20,570 nucleotides of DNA. It comes from a bacterium UBA6115. Lineage in GTDB: Bacteria; Bacillota_A; Clostridia; Christensenellales; Aristaeellaceae. Within the stretch, counting starts at the first letter, position 1. Every line of letters begins with the position of its first letter. Below, piece after piece: positions 7,779 through 15,408 of this stretch. Both the position numbers and the translations under genes were made by a program. The stretch covers positions 17,618-38,187 of the forward strand of contig DIWD01000051.1 of the NCBI GenBank assembly GCA_002428405.1, given 5' to 3'. The notes under the pieces were generated by a model. It was not told the DNA's origin. It made no database searches and worked only from the letters and a program-made list of their open reading frames with translations.

Positions 7779-8852
7779 ATGAGCATCCGAATCGGTATCC
7801 TGACCAGCGGGGGCGATTGCCCCGGCCTCAACGCCGCCATCAGGGGCGTTGTCAGGGCGGCCTACCAGACCCTGGACGCTGAAATCGTCGGCATCCGCGC
7901 AGGCTACCGCGGGCTGATTGACGGGGACTACCAAATCATGCAGCAGTCCCAGTTCTCAGGCCTTTTGACCATGGGCGGCACCATCCTGGGCACCAGCCGC
8001 ACACCCTTCCGCAATATGCGCACAGTGGAAGAGGACAATGTGGACAAGGTCTACGCGATGAAAATGAATTACAAGGCCATGAAGCTGGACTGCCTGGTGA
8101 CCCTGGGCGGAAACGGAACGCACAAGACAGCCAATATGCTCAGCCAGGAAGGCCTGAATGTCATCGGCCTGCCCAAAACCATCGACAACGATATTTTCGG
8201 GACGGACTTCACCTTCGGTTTCCATACGGCGGTGGGGATCGCGACGGACGTCATTGACCGCATCCACACCACAGCCGCCAGCCATGACCGCTGCATGATC
8301 ATCGAAGTCATGGGAAACAAAGCCGGATGGCTCACCCTCTATGCCGGGATGGCCGGCGGCGCGGACGTCATCCTGCTGCCGGAAATCCCTTATCAGATTG
8401 ATCAGGTTGCCAAGGTCATCGATGAGCGCGCCAAGAAGAACAAGCACTTTACCATCATCGCGGCGGCGGAAGGCGCGATGAGCGTGGAAGAATCCGGGAT
8501 GAAGCGCAAGGAACGGGAGGCCGCCCGCGCCCAGCGGGAGTTCCGCAATGTTTCCCAGCACATCGCGGCCAATCTGGAAAGCCTCATCGGCGTTGAGTGC
8601 CGCGCCGTGATTCCCGGGCACATGCAGCGCGGCGGCAGCCCCTGCGCCTATGACCGGGTGCTGTCCACCCAGTTTGGCGTGCACGCGGCCGGACTGATCA
8701 AGGAGGGCAGGTTCGGCCTGACGGTTGCGCTGAAAAACGGCGTGATCACAGAAAATAAACTGGAGGATATCGCAGGCATCCCCAAGCCCGTCAATCCGGA
8801 CGACCAAATCGTCAGGGCCGCGCGCAGCATCAATATTTCATTTGGGGATTGA
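7779..8852 (+). CDS. pfkA: 6-phosphofructokinase, mixed-substrate (group III) type
   Basis: The enzyme phosphorylates fructose 6-phosphate to the 1,6-bisphosphate in glycolysis. It has 357 residues. The nucleotide/phosphate loop GILTSGGDCPGLN is at 6-18, and the catalytic PKTIDND at 132-138 has the acid/base aspartate D136. The donor-determining positions read GGNGT (110-114): glycine at the E. coli G104 position favours ATP, while lysine in PKT is the residue seen in pyrophosphate enzymes. This combination is typical of 'mixed' group III enzymes, several of which use ATP. Asparagine replaces the usual Asp/Glu before that glycine, so donor choice is not certain. The ribosome site AGGAGGTG is excellent. 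No promoter is obvious in the 50-base gap, so transcription may come by read-through or from a site inside the upstream gene. Confidence 0.93.
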   Translation: MSIRIGILTSGGDCPGLNAAIRGVVRAAYQTLDAEIVGIRAGYRGLIDGDYQIMQQSQFSGLLTMGGTILGTSRTPFRNMRTVEEDNVDKVYAMKMNYKAMKLDCLVTLGGNGTHKTANMLSQEGLNVIGLPKTIDNDIFGTDFTFGFHTAVGIATDVIDRIHTTAASHDRCMIIEVMGNKAGWLTLYAGMAGGADVILLPEIPYQIDQVAKVIDERAKKNKHFTIIAAAEGAMSVEESGMKRKEREAARAQREFRNVSQHIAANLESLIGVECRAVIPGHMQRGGSPCAYDRVLSTQFGVHAAGLIKEGRFGLTVALKNGVITENKLEDIAGIPKPVNPDDQIVRAARSINISFGD

Positions 8853-8881
8853 ACAGCAGGCAATGGTTATTTTCTCACTTA

Positions 8882-8901
8882 TTCCAATGATCTGATTGGA
8901 A
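8882..8901. repeat. 7-bp inverted repeat between converging genes
   Basis: TTCCAAT (8882-8888) and ATTGGAA (8895-8901) are perfect inverse complements around GATCTG. The right arm touches the left arm of the adjacent terminator, so the two hairpins would compete at their edge. Confidence 0.5.
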
Positions 8902-8936
8902 AAACCGCGCTCATGCATCAGCAGGCGCGGTTTTTT
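8900..8936. terminator. Bidirectional intrinsic terminator between pfkA and the TRAP locus
   Basis: AAAACCGCGC (8901-8910) pairs perfectly with GCGCGGTTTT (8925-8934) over a 14-base loop and is followed on the plus strand by a seven-T run (8931-8937). On the minus strand the A-run to the left supplies about five U. It therefore suits both pfkA and the minus-strand permease gene. Confidence 0.88.
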
Positions 8937-8948
8937 TGAGCGCGTTTT

Positions 8949-11057
8949 TTACCGCGCTTCTTTCATCTTTGTCTGACGTTTCTGGATCCTCTGCCAGAGG
9001 ATGACAAGCGCAATCAGGGAAAAGCCGATCGCGTCCGTCAGCAGGCCGGGGATGATCAGCAGCAGCCCGCCGGCAAGGGCCATCAGCTGCTGGATGACAT
9101 TCAGCTTGCTATCCCAGAATTTCTCCACCGCCATGCCGATGCCGAACATGCCAATAATGGCGGTGACGGCGATGAGAATAACCTCATACCACTGCGCGTT
9201 GAGCATGAGCATCTGCGGGCTGTACACAAAGATATAGGGCACCAGGAAGGCGGCGATGGCCAGACGTGTGGCCTCCACCCCGGTCTTGAGCGGATTGGAT
9301 TTGGCGATGGCCGCGCCCGCCATCGCGGCCAGGGCGACCGGCGGGGTGATGTCCGCGATGATGCCGAAATAGAAAGTGAACAAGTGCGCCGGCAGGACGG
9401 CCAAGGCGGGGTTGATTCCCTGCAAAGCGGAATACACCTCCGGCAGACTGGTCATCAGCGCGCGCGCAACCACAGGCGCCATGATGGTAGAGGTGATCAG
9501 GTAATTGGCCGTGGTGGGCACGCCCATGCCCAAAAGGATGGAGGAGAACATGGTAAAAATCAGCAGCATCAACAGGCTGCCGCCCGCCAGCGCGGTCAGC
9601 CCTGATCCCATCTTCAGCCCAATTCCAGTCAGGGTGATCATGCCCGCGATCATGCCGGCGACGCCGCAGGCGAGGGCCACGCCGAGGATGCTGCGCGCGC
9701 CGGCTTCCAGCGCCTGCAGGTATTCCAGGGGCCGCAGGCCTTTGCTGCCCTTGATGATGGGCGCGATCGGGCGCTTTTTGACGCTGGCAAAGAGGATGTC
9801 CGCCAGTGTACGCAGATAGCCCCCCAGCACGGCGATGCCGATTCCGATAAGCGCGGCGACAGAGGGCGTATAGCCGGCGCCCAGCACATAGATGATCCCC
9901 ACCAGCGGCATGATCAGATGCCCGCGTTCCTTCAACACCTTCAGCAAGCGGGGCATTTCGCTCTTATCCAGCCCCCTCAGTCCCTGCTTCTTGGCCTCCA
10001 GGTCGGTAACGATATAAATGCCCGCGAAATACAGCAGCGCAGGGATGATGGCCGCCTTGACCACGACGGAATAAGGCACGCCGACGGATTCCGCCATCAA
10101 AAAGGCGGCGGCACCCATGACAGGCGGCATGATCTGCCCGCCGGTGGAGGCGGCCGCCTCTACCGCGGCGGCAAACTCCGGCCGGTAGCCCAGGCGCTTC
10201 ATCATGGGGATGGTGAAGGAGCCAGAGCCTACCGTGTTGGCGACGGAGGAGCCGGATACGGTGCCCTCCAGCGCGCTGGTGATGACAGCTACCTTGGCCG
10301 GGCCGCCGCGCTGTTTGCCGGCGATGGCATTGGACAGGTCAATGAAAAACTCGCCCACACCGGTCTTCTCCAGGAAGGCGCCGAAAAGGATAAACAGGAA
10401 GATGAAGGTGGAGCTGGCGCCTACAGGGGTGCCAAAGACCCCTTCCTGGGTATAGAAGAGGTGTTTGATGATCTGCAGCACATTGAAGCCGCGGTTGCCC
10501 ATGAAGCCCGGCATGCTGCGTCCGGCCAGCCCGATGAGGATAAATGCGCTTGCTATGATCACGATGGGCAGACCAACCACCCTGCGACAGGCTTCCATCA
10601 GCAGCAGGATAGCCATCCCGCCGATGATGTACTGGTAAATCGGATAAGAATTCTGCCTGACCAATTGGCTAAAGAAAATGACCGGAAACAGGAAGAGCGC
10701 AAGGGAGAGGACTGCCAGCGCCAGGTCGTACCAGGGCAGCGTGTCCTTTCGCCCTTTGCGCCGCACGGGATAGAGGATATAAGCCAGCATGACCACGATG
10801 CCCAGGTGGAGGGGGCGCATATGGGTACTGGGGATGATGTACCAGGTGCTGTACAGCTGCAGCAGAGAAAACAGGACGCACACCGCGGAGATAATCAGGC
10901 CCCGCAATCCGCTGAGCGTGCGGAACGCACTTTCACGGTCAAACCGGCTCATGATCTGCTGAATTTCGCCCTGATCCACTTTTTCAACACTGTCCTGACC
11001 ATGCGGGGTCGGCGTTCGCATATCCTTGCCCTGATCCAGGTCTGGTTTTTCAGTCAT
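8949..11057 (-). CDS. TRAP transporter permease, fused small and large subunits (TAXI type)
   Basis: This 702-residue inner-membrane protein is the fused 4TM-12TM permease of a TAXI-type TRAP importer, which takes up organic acids or similar solutes with an ion gradient. A soluble N-terminus of about 50 residues ends in FDRESAFRTL and is followed by the small-subunit-like helices. The large-subunit part has family motifs GTVSGSSVANTVGSGS, GGQIMPPVMGAAAF, GMGVPTTANYLI and ITPPVALAAMAG. The C-terminus has two further hydrophobic segments and a basic tail. The start ATG at 11057 follows a GAGGA ribosome site on the minus strand. The partner binding protein is encoded just upstream. The substrate cannot be inferred from sequence. 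Confidence 0.95.
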   Translation of the reverse strand: MTEKPDLDQGKDMRTPTPHGQDSVEKVDQGEIQQIMSRFDRESAFRTLSGLRGLIISAVCVLFSLLQLYSTWYIIPSTHMRPLHLGIVVMLAYILYPVRRKGRKDTLPWYDLALAVLSLALFLFPVIFFSQLVRQNSYPIYQYIIGGMAILLLMEACRRVVGLPIVIIASAFILIGLAGRSMPGFMGNRGFNVLQIIKHLFYTQEGVFGTPVGASSTFIFLFILFGAFLEKTGVGEFFIDLSNAIAGKQRGGPAKVAVITSALEGTVSGSSVANTVGSGSFTIPMMKRLGYRPEFAAAVEAAASTGGQIMPPVMGAAAFLMAESVGVPYSVVVKAAIIPALLYFAGIYIVTDLEAKKQGLRGLDKSEMPRLLKVLKERGHLIMPLVGIIYVLGAGYTPSVAALIGIGIAVLGGYLRTLADILFASVKKRPIAPIIKGSKGLRPLEYLQALEAGARSILGVALACGVAGMIAGMITLTGIGLKMGSGLTALAGGSLLMLLIFTMFSSILLGMGVPTTANYLITSTIMAPVVARALMTSLPEVYSALQGINPALAVLPAHLFTFYFGIIADITPPVALAAMAGAAIAKSNPLKTGVEATRLAIAAFLVPYIFVYSPQMLMLNAQWYEVILIAVTAIIGMFGIGMAVEKFWDSKLNVIQQLMALAGGLLLIIPGLLTDAIGFSLIALVILWQRIQKRQTKMKEAR

Positions 11058-11083
11058 CGTCTGTCCTCGCTTTCATCAGGCTA

Positions 11084-11117
11084 AAAAGCCCCGGGCGGTT
11101 AACCGCCCGGGGCTTTT
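11084..11117 (-). terminator. Perfect 34-bp palindromic terminator between binding protein and permease genes
   Basis: The 34 bases are a perfect palindrome: AAAAGCCCCGGGCGGTT is followed by its exact inverse complement, centred between 11100 and 11101. On the minus strand it lies eight bases after the TAXI gene stop and ends in a run of five T. It should stop most transcripts after the binding protein and leave a minority to continue into the permease gene. It may also protect the 3' end of the upstream message. Confidence 0.85.
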
Positions 11118-11124
11118 ATGTGCT

Positions 11125-12075
11125 TCAGGGCAGCAGATTCTTTTCCGTGTAGTACTTCACTGCGCCGGGATGGAAGGGCACCGGGACGCCTGCCACGCCG
11201 TATTCAGCAGTAAAGGTCTTTGTCTTGTCATGGGTCATTTCATCCTTGTTTTCAAAAAGCACCTTCGTCATCTGGTAGACCAGTTCCTCGGGCAGATCCG
11301 CCTTGCAGATGAGCACCGCATTCATGGAAGGCACCGTCACGTCCTCAACCATACCAGGCGAGTAGAAACCCGCCGGAACCACGATGGGTACGTAAAAGCC
11401 ATATTTTGTCTGGAGGTTGGCCATTTGTTCCTCAGTCAGGCCAATCAGGCGGATTTCCCGTTTGCTGGCCGCTTCCATAACAACCGCGTTGGGAAGGCCT
11501 CCCGTGATGAAGAACGCATCCAGTTGCTTATTTTGGAAAGAGGTGCCGGACTCGTTGAAGTCCAAGTGGTGGGGCTTGATATCCTCCAGCGTCAGCCCGG
11601 CTTCGCCAAGCAGCTGCACAGCGTTGAAATATACCCCGGAGTTGATCGCACCGATGGACACATTCTTGCCCTTCAGGTCAGCGACAGTTTTAATCTCGCT
11701 GTCAGCAGCGACCACGATCTGCACCAGCTCCGGATAGAGCGAACCGATCCCCATGAATGAATTGATCACTTCGCCCGCGAAGAAGTCCTTGTCCCCCTGA
11801 TAGGCATAATACATGACGTCGTTCTGGGCAAAGCCTACCTCGGCCTCGGAGTTGTTCATCTTGATGATGTTGTCTTTGGACCCGCCGCTGGTCTGGACAG
11901 AGACATCCAGATCCGGGATATGCTTCATCCACAGCGCGGCGATTTCCCCGCCCACGGGGTAATAGGTGCCGCCGGTTCCCCCGGTGGTGATGCCCAGGAA
12001 GGTCGTCTCAGCCAGAGCTGCGGCGCCTGACAGCAGCAGAGCCGTGACCAGCAGCAGGGATACGATCTTTTTCAT
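11125..12075 (-). CDS. TAXI family TRAP transporter solute-binding protein
   Basis: This is the extracytoplasmic receptor for the fused TRAP permease, 316 residues long. The signal peptide runs from MKKIVSLLL to about residue 22, with a probable signal peptidase I site after ALA. There is no lipobox cysteine; LLSGA occupies the place where one might be. The mature protein opens with the TAXI hallmark GITTGGTGGTYYPVGG, followed by the DVSVQTSGGSKDNI region and DLKGKNVSIGAINSG. I chose ATG 12075 because AAAGGAG lies eight bases upstream on the minus strand; an in-frame TTG at 12093 lacks such a site. The bound ligand is unknown. Pairing with the downstream permease is supported by order and family. 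Confidence 0.94.
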   Translation of the reverse strand: MKKIVSLLLVTALLLSGAAALAETTFLGITTGGTGGTYYPVGGEIAALWMKHIPDLDVSVQTSGGSKDNIIKMNNSEAEVGFAQNDVMYYAYQGDKDFFAGEVINSFMGIGSLYPELVQIVVAADSEIKTVADLKGKNVSIGAINSGVYFNAVQLLGEAGLTLEDIKPHHLDFNESGTSFQNKQLDAFFITGGLPNAVVMEAASKREIRLIGLTEEQMANLQTKYGFYVPIVVPAGFYSPGMVEDVTVPSMNAVLICKADLPEELVYQMTKVLFENKDEMTHDKTKTFTAEYGVAGVPVPFHPGAVKYYTEKNLLP

Positions 12076-12116
12076 GAGGTAGTCTCCTTTCAAATCTGGT
12101 ATAGCGATAACACAAG

Positions 12117-12158
12117 GCAGGTCTGCATACTTATCAGATTCGTCAGCCCGGCACCTGC
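12117..12158 (-). other. Possible stem in the leader of the TAXI-TRAP message
   Basis: Within the predicted leader of about 110 bases, GCAGGT (12117-12122) and ACCTGC (12153-12158) can pair across a 30-base loop. I recognise no known riboswitch class. A six-base-pair stem in this GC-rich DNA may be chance. Confidence 0.25.
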
Positions 12159-12191
12159 TTTCATCACAAACCTGTCACAGTATCAGGGAAA

Positions 12192-12220
12192 ATTGTACAT
12201 TCGGGCGGTTTTTCTGTCAA
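12192..12220 (-). promoter_or_regulatory. Promoter of the TAXI-TRAP operon
   Basis: Read on the minus strand: TTGACA (12220-12215), exactly 17 bases, then TACAAT (12197-12192). The -35 is perfect and the -10 has one mismatch. Transcription should start near 12185, giving a leader of about 110 bases before the ATG at 12075. Confidence 0.75.
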
Positions 12221-12249
12221 TGCGAAGCGGCTCGGAAGCCGCCTGACAG
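12214..12249. repeat. Nested inverted repeats overlapping the TAXI promoter -35
   Basis: An outer pair CTGTCA (12214-12219) / TGACAG (12244-12249) encloses an inner perfect pair GCGGCT (12227-12232) / AGCCGC (12237-12242) with loop CGGA. The left outer arm overlaps the -35 on the minus strand, and the inner repeat lies just upstream of it. This suits an activator or repressor site. As RNA it could also be a 3' hairpin of the upstream editing gene, but no U-run follows on that strand. Confidence 0.5.
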
Positions 12250-12331
12250 CAGTCCCGTACCTGTATAAATAAGCATTGATATACTATGAAAAAGCCTGAT
12301 AAATCAAACTTTATATGGAAGAATGCCTCTT

Positions 12332-13567
12332 TCAGCCCTGTTTGTTCTTTTTCAGCACTTGCGCCTTCGCGCGCTCCAGCGCATCCGCGCCTCCGGCGCC
12401 CCGGGCGAAATCGGGCCGGCCGCCTCCGCGCGCGCCGCATTCCCGTAAAAGCCCTGGCATGTCCTCCGCCCTGTCCCCGGAGCGCGCGAACAGAAACTGC
12501 GTCTTGCCTTCCGCCGGCGCGGACAGGAGGGCAATCAGATTTCCTTCCCCAATGAGTTCCGCGGCCAGTTCTTCCATCGCGTGGACGTCAACCGTTTCAA
12601 GCTCCGCAACAATCAGGCGGCCGCCGCCCTTCAGAGAGACGCTCTGCGCCAGTAGCCCCGGCGCTTTTTCCAGGGTCATTCCCCGCCTGATCCCCTTCAG
12701 CTCCCTTTTATCATCCTCTGCCTTCAGAAGCAGCGAACTAACGCGCCCAGGCACCTCCTCCGGCTTGGCGTTGAGCAATACGGATGCCTGGCTGAGCGCG
12801 GAATAACACCGCCGGTAGTGCGCCGCGGCCCTCAGCCCGCACAGGAAGAACAGGCGCATCTTGCCGCGGGCGGGCTGGACGGAGAGAATTTTGATCAGCC
12901 CGACCTGGGAAGCATGGCTTAAGTGCGTTCCGCCGCAGGCCACCATCTCATACCCGCCCACCATGCACACCCGCACATGTTCCCTGACCGTCGGGTCCTT
13001 GCGCAGGGGCAGGTTCGCCAGTTCTTCCTCCGTCGGGAAGCGGCAGACAATGTCCGCGTCCTCAGCGAAACGGTCATTGGCCAGGGATTCGATCTCATCC
13101 AGGGTTTCCTGCGGCAGCCGCGCGGCCCCGTCCGGCAGGGTGATGTCGATGCTGGACACTTCATGCCCGATGTGAAGGCCGTGGGTGAACCCGCCGGTCA
13201 GCCGCCACACGCAGTTGGCCAGGATGTGCTCGCCCGTATGCTGCTGCATGTGGTCAAAGCGCCGGGGAAAATCGATTTCCCCGCGCAGGCGCTCCCCAGG
13301 GGGCGGGAGCTCCGCTTCGCTCCTGGCATCCACCCGGTGCCAGACCTCACCCGTTTCGTCCGCCTGTACCTCCAAGACCTTCAGGCGTCCCCGGGCGCAC
13401 TCCAGCGCGCCGGTGTCCCAGGGCTGCCCTCCGCCTTCCGGGTAAAAGGCGCTCTGCGTAAGGCTCAACCAGAATCCGGCCGCATCTTCCTTGTGCCCGG
13501 TGACCCCGGCCTCAAAACATCTCAGCCACGCGTCCTGATAATACAGCCGCTTTGTCAAGCTATCCAC
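12332..13567 (-). CDS. alaX: Alanyl-tRNA editing protein (AlaX-type, with C-terminal DHHA1 domain)
   Basis: This protein is predicted to remove wrongly attached serine or glycine from alanine tRNA in trans. It has 411 residues from GTG 13567. A short N-terminal beta domain contains the FYPEGGGQPWDTG pattern (41-53). The editing-site zinc ligands are H110 and H114 (HTGEH) and C211 and H215 (CGGTH). A C-terminal DHHA1-like domain ends with GGGRPDFARGAGGA. It lacks the aminoacylation and tRNA-recognition parts of alanyl-tRNA synthetase. GGAGGAGG just upstream supports GTG 13567; TTG 13558 is a possible alternative giving 408 residues. The open frame continues to 13855, but that part is antisense to the next gene's signal peptide and is not coding. 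A divergent promoter with an extended -10 drives it. Confidence 0.92.
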   Translation of the reverse strand: MDSLTKRLYYQDAWLRCFEAGVTGHKEDAAGFWLSLTQSAFYPEGGGQPWDTGALECARGRLKVLEVQADETGEVWHRVDARSEAELPPPGERLRGEIDFPRRFDHMQQHTGEHILANCVWRLTGGFTHGLHIGHEVSSIDITLPDGAARLPQETLDEIESLANDRFAEDADIVCRFPTEEELANLPLRKDPTVREHVRVCMVGGYEMVACGGTHLSHASQVGLIKILSVQPARGKMRLFFLCGLRAAAHYRRCYSALSQASVLLNAKPEEVPGRVSSLLLKAEDDKRELKGIRRGMTLEKAPGLLAQSVSLKGGGRLIVAELETVDVHAMEELAAELIGEGNLIALLSAPAEGKTQFLFARSGDRAEDMPGLLRECGARGGGRPDFARGAGGADALERAKAQVLKKNKQG

Positions 13568-13589
13568 GCCTCCTCCAGCCTTTTTGTGC

Positions 13590-13598
13590 AGTATACCA
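13590..13598 (-). promoter_or_regulatory. Extended -10 promoter for alaX
   Basis: On the minus strand, TGGTATACT (13598-13590) is an extended -10 (TGn plus TATACT). No -35 match is seen 17 bases upstream. Transcription would begin near 13583, giving a leader of about 16 bases with the ribosome site at its start. Confidence 0.5.
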
Positions 13599-13608
13599 TG
13601 ACCGGTAT
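13593..13608. repeat. Inverted repeat between divergent alaX and modular-protein promoters
   Basis: ATACC (13593-13597) and GGTAT (13604-13608) form an inverted repeat with six bases between. It overlaps the alaX -10 and ends nine bases before the -35 of the opposite promoter, so one bound protein could affect both genes. Confidence 0.4.
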
Positions 13609-13616
13609 CCTCCTGA

Positions 13617-13646
13617 TTGACAGGCGATATTTGCCGGGAATATGAT
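13617..13646 (+). promoter_or_regulatory. Promoter of the five-module exported protein gene
   Basis: A perfect -35 TTGACA (13617-13622), an 18-base spacer and TATGAT (13641-13646) form a strong sigma-A-like promoter. Transcription should start near 13653, about 65 bases before the ATG. Confidence 0.7.
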
Positions 13647-13717
13647 ATCCGAAGAACAGCAAAGCATGCCGTCTGCGATGCCCATAGCGATATGTCAAAC
13701 AGAAAGGAAGGGTCTTT

Positions 13718-15301
13718 ATGAAACCTGCCAGAACCGCGCTCATCCTGTTGCTGGCCCTTGCGCTCATCCCCTTTTCCTTCGCACAGGGGGAGGAAGACCT
13801 TGCCGGCAGGTGGACCTCCGATATACAGGGCGATACCGGGACGCTGCTGCTGCACAGCGGCGGCGCATTCATCATGCTGTACGAAGACGAAAACATCACC
13901 GTGGATACGGGATCCTGGTCCAAAAGCCAGGGGCAGCTCCTCCTGATGATTCAGGGCGGAGATACGCTGACATTGGAATACAAACTGGAGCAGGACACCC
14001 TGTCCACCAGGAAGAGCATCGATGAAGAGTGGACAATATTCACCTGGGAGCCCTGGAAGCCTACGGAGGGCCTGGCCGGGGACTGGAGGGGAAAGGATGT
14101 CCAGGGGGATTTCCTGCTCACCCTAGGGACGGACAATAGTTTTTCCTTTGACTACCTGTCAGGCGACCCCATCGGGTCAGGGTATTACGCTGAGTACAGG
14201 GAGTACCTCTTCCTTGTGTTTGACAACAACACCTATCTTGCTATGGGGTACACCATGACAGACGGGGGACTGACCATCAGGAACTATTCCACCGGGGATG
14301 AATTCCCCCTCTCGCGGGGCCAGATCATCCTGTTTGACCCGACCTACCCGCCTGAAACGGAGACACCAATGCCAACGCCCCGGCCGATCCCGGCGATAAC
14401 AGCGGCGCCCGGATCCGTTCAGACCCCGGGGGCCGTTTCCGGCCTGGCAGGCTCCTGGCAGGGGACAGATGCGGCAGGCGCGCGCGTGATCACCTTCACA
14501 GAAAGCGGCGAACTGACCATTGCCTATCAGGACGCGGCAAACGCGGCGAAGGACAAAAAGGGCGCCTACACGTCAACCGCCGATGCCGTTTCCGTGGAAT
14601 ACCCCGATGGCACAAAGGAAACCTACCGCTATCTCATCCTGGGCGACAGCCTGCTGTTATCAGACGCCCTATTGCAAAACCCGGTGACCTACTCCCGCCT
14701 GGCGCCGCCTGTTGACGCGGTAGATCCCGCGCTGCCGGGCACCTGGGGCGGCAGGACCTCCATAGGGTATTTCGAGTTCACTTTCAAACAGGACGGCACC
14801 TATGCCATGGTGGTGTTGCCCAATGAAAGCGACTCCCATACAGGAACGTTCACCGTCCAGGGGGACGTGCTGGTGCTTTTTGACGGTGAGGAAACCGAAG
14901 AGATCGGGTATGAACTGGACGGGGACCGGCTGGTGCTTGACCTTGAGGTCGAGGCCTACAGGATGTCCGGGCCCCTGGTCCGGGAAACAATGCCCGAAAC
15001 CGCCCTCTCCGCCGCGGCGGACCCGGCCCTGACCGGCGTATGGGGCGGGATGGAGCAGGGAAGCTATGCTGAGCACATCTTCTTCGCCGACGGGAGATAC
15101 CTGCGCTTTACGCCGTCTGACGAGCCGGAAACCGAGGCCGGAAACTACCTCGCCAGCGGCGGCACGCTGGCTGTCCTGACCCGGGAGGGGTCAAGCCAGA
15201 TGAGCTACACAATAACAGGGGACACCTTGACCCTGAGCATCGCCGGGGGAGAGGAGACCTCCTTTGTCAAAAGGAACGGGATCCTGAAACGAATGGAATA
15301 G
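13718..15301 (+). CDS. Exported protein with five tandem beta-rich (lipocalin-like) modules
   Basis: I do not recognise a named family with confidence. The 527-residue protein starts with a signal peptide (1 to about 23, cleavage near SFAQ) and has no lipobox cysteine and no later membrane segment. Five related modules of 80-90 residues follow, at about 28-110, 118-207, 242-328, 338-418 and 437-520. Each begins with a 'L-x-G-x-W' motif (LAGRW, LAGDW, LAGSW, LPGTW, LTGVW), continues with short beta strands around a 'dG-x-h' turn, and ends with a 'gD-x-L-x-L' strand. This resembles small lipocalin-like or DUF5640-like domains. A Pro/Thr-rich linker (208-241) separates modules 2 and 3. The ribosome site AAAGGAAGGG and a strong promoter support expression. 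A ligand- or polymer-binding surface role is only a guess. Confidence 0.8.
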   Translation: MKPARTALILLLALALIPFSFAQGEEDLAGRWTSDIQGDTGTLLLHSGGAFIMLYEDENITVDTGSWSKSQGQLLLMIQGGDTLTLEYKLEQDTLSTRKSIDEEWTIFTWEPWKPTEGLAGDWRGKDVQGDFLLTLGTDNSFSFDYLSGDPIGSGYYAEYREYLFLVFDNNTYLAMGYTMTDGGLTIRNYSTGDEFPLSRGQIILFDPTYPPETETPMPTPRPIPAITAAPGSVQTPGAVSGLAGSWQGTDAAGARVITFTESGELTIAYQDAANAAKDKKGAYTSTADAVSVEYPDGTKETYRYLILGDSLLLSDALLQNPVTYSRLAPPVDAVDPALPGTWGGRTSIGYFEFTFKQDGTYAMVVLPNESDSHTGTFTVQGDVLVLFDGEETEEIGYELDGDRLVLDLEVEAYRMSGPLVRETMPETALSAAADPALTGVWGGMEQGSYAEHIFFADGRYLRFTPSDEPETEAGNYLASGGTLAVLTREGSSQMSYTITGDTLTLSIAGGEETSFVKRNGILKRME

Positions 15302-15330
15302 GCGGAGTGCTTTTTCCGTCATCGGATAAC

Positions 15331-15370
15331 CCGGAACGCCTGGGCGGTCAGTTCCCAGGCGTTCCGGTTT
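15331..15370 (+). terminator. Intrinsic terminator after the five-module protein gene
   Basis: A perfect 14-bp stem CCGGAACGCCTGGG (15331-15344) / CCCAGGCGTTCCGG (15354-15367) has a nine-base loop and is followed by TTT and then a further T-run at 15378-15381. It lies 30 bases after the stop codon. Confidence 0.8.
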
Positions 15371-15408
15371 GCCGGAATTTTCACAGGCGGAGGCCTAAGC
15401 CGCCCGCC

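Noticed and set aside
9918..11084. 388-codon plus-strand open frame opposite the TRAP permease gene
   Set aside because: Composition is that of a shadow frame (rich in His, Gln and Gly, without domains), and the permease motifs on the minus strand are unambiguous.
12117..12185. Riboswitch in the TAXI-TRAP leader
   Set aside because: Only one six-base-pair long-range stem is visible, and no conserved core of a known class could be matched.
13568..13855. Upstream extension of the alaX reading frame, giving 507 residues
   Set aside because: It is antisense to the signal peptide and first module of the divergent gene, runs through both promoters, and adds no family-like sequence. The Shine-Dalgarno supports GTG 13567.
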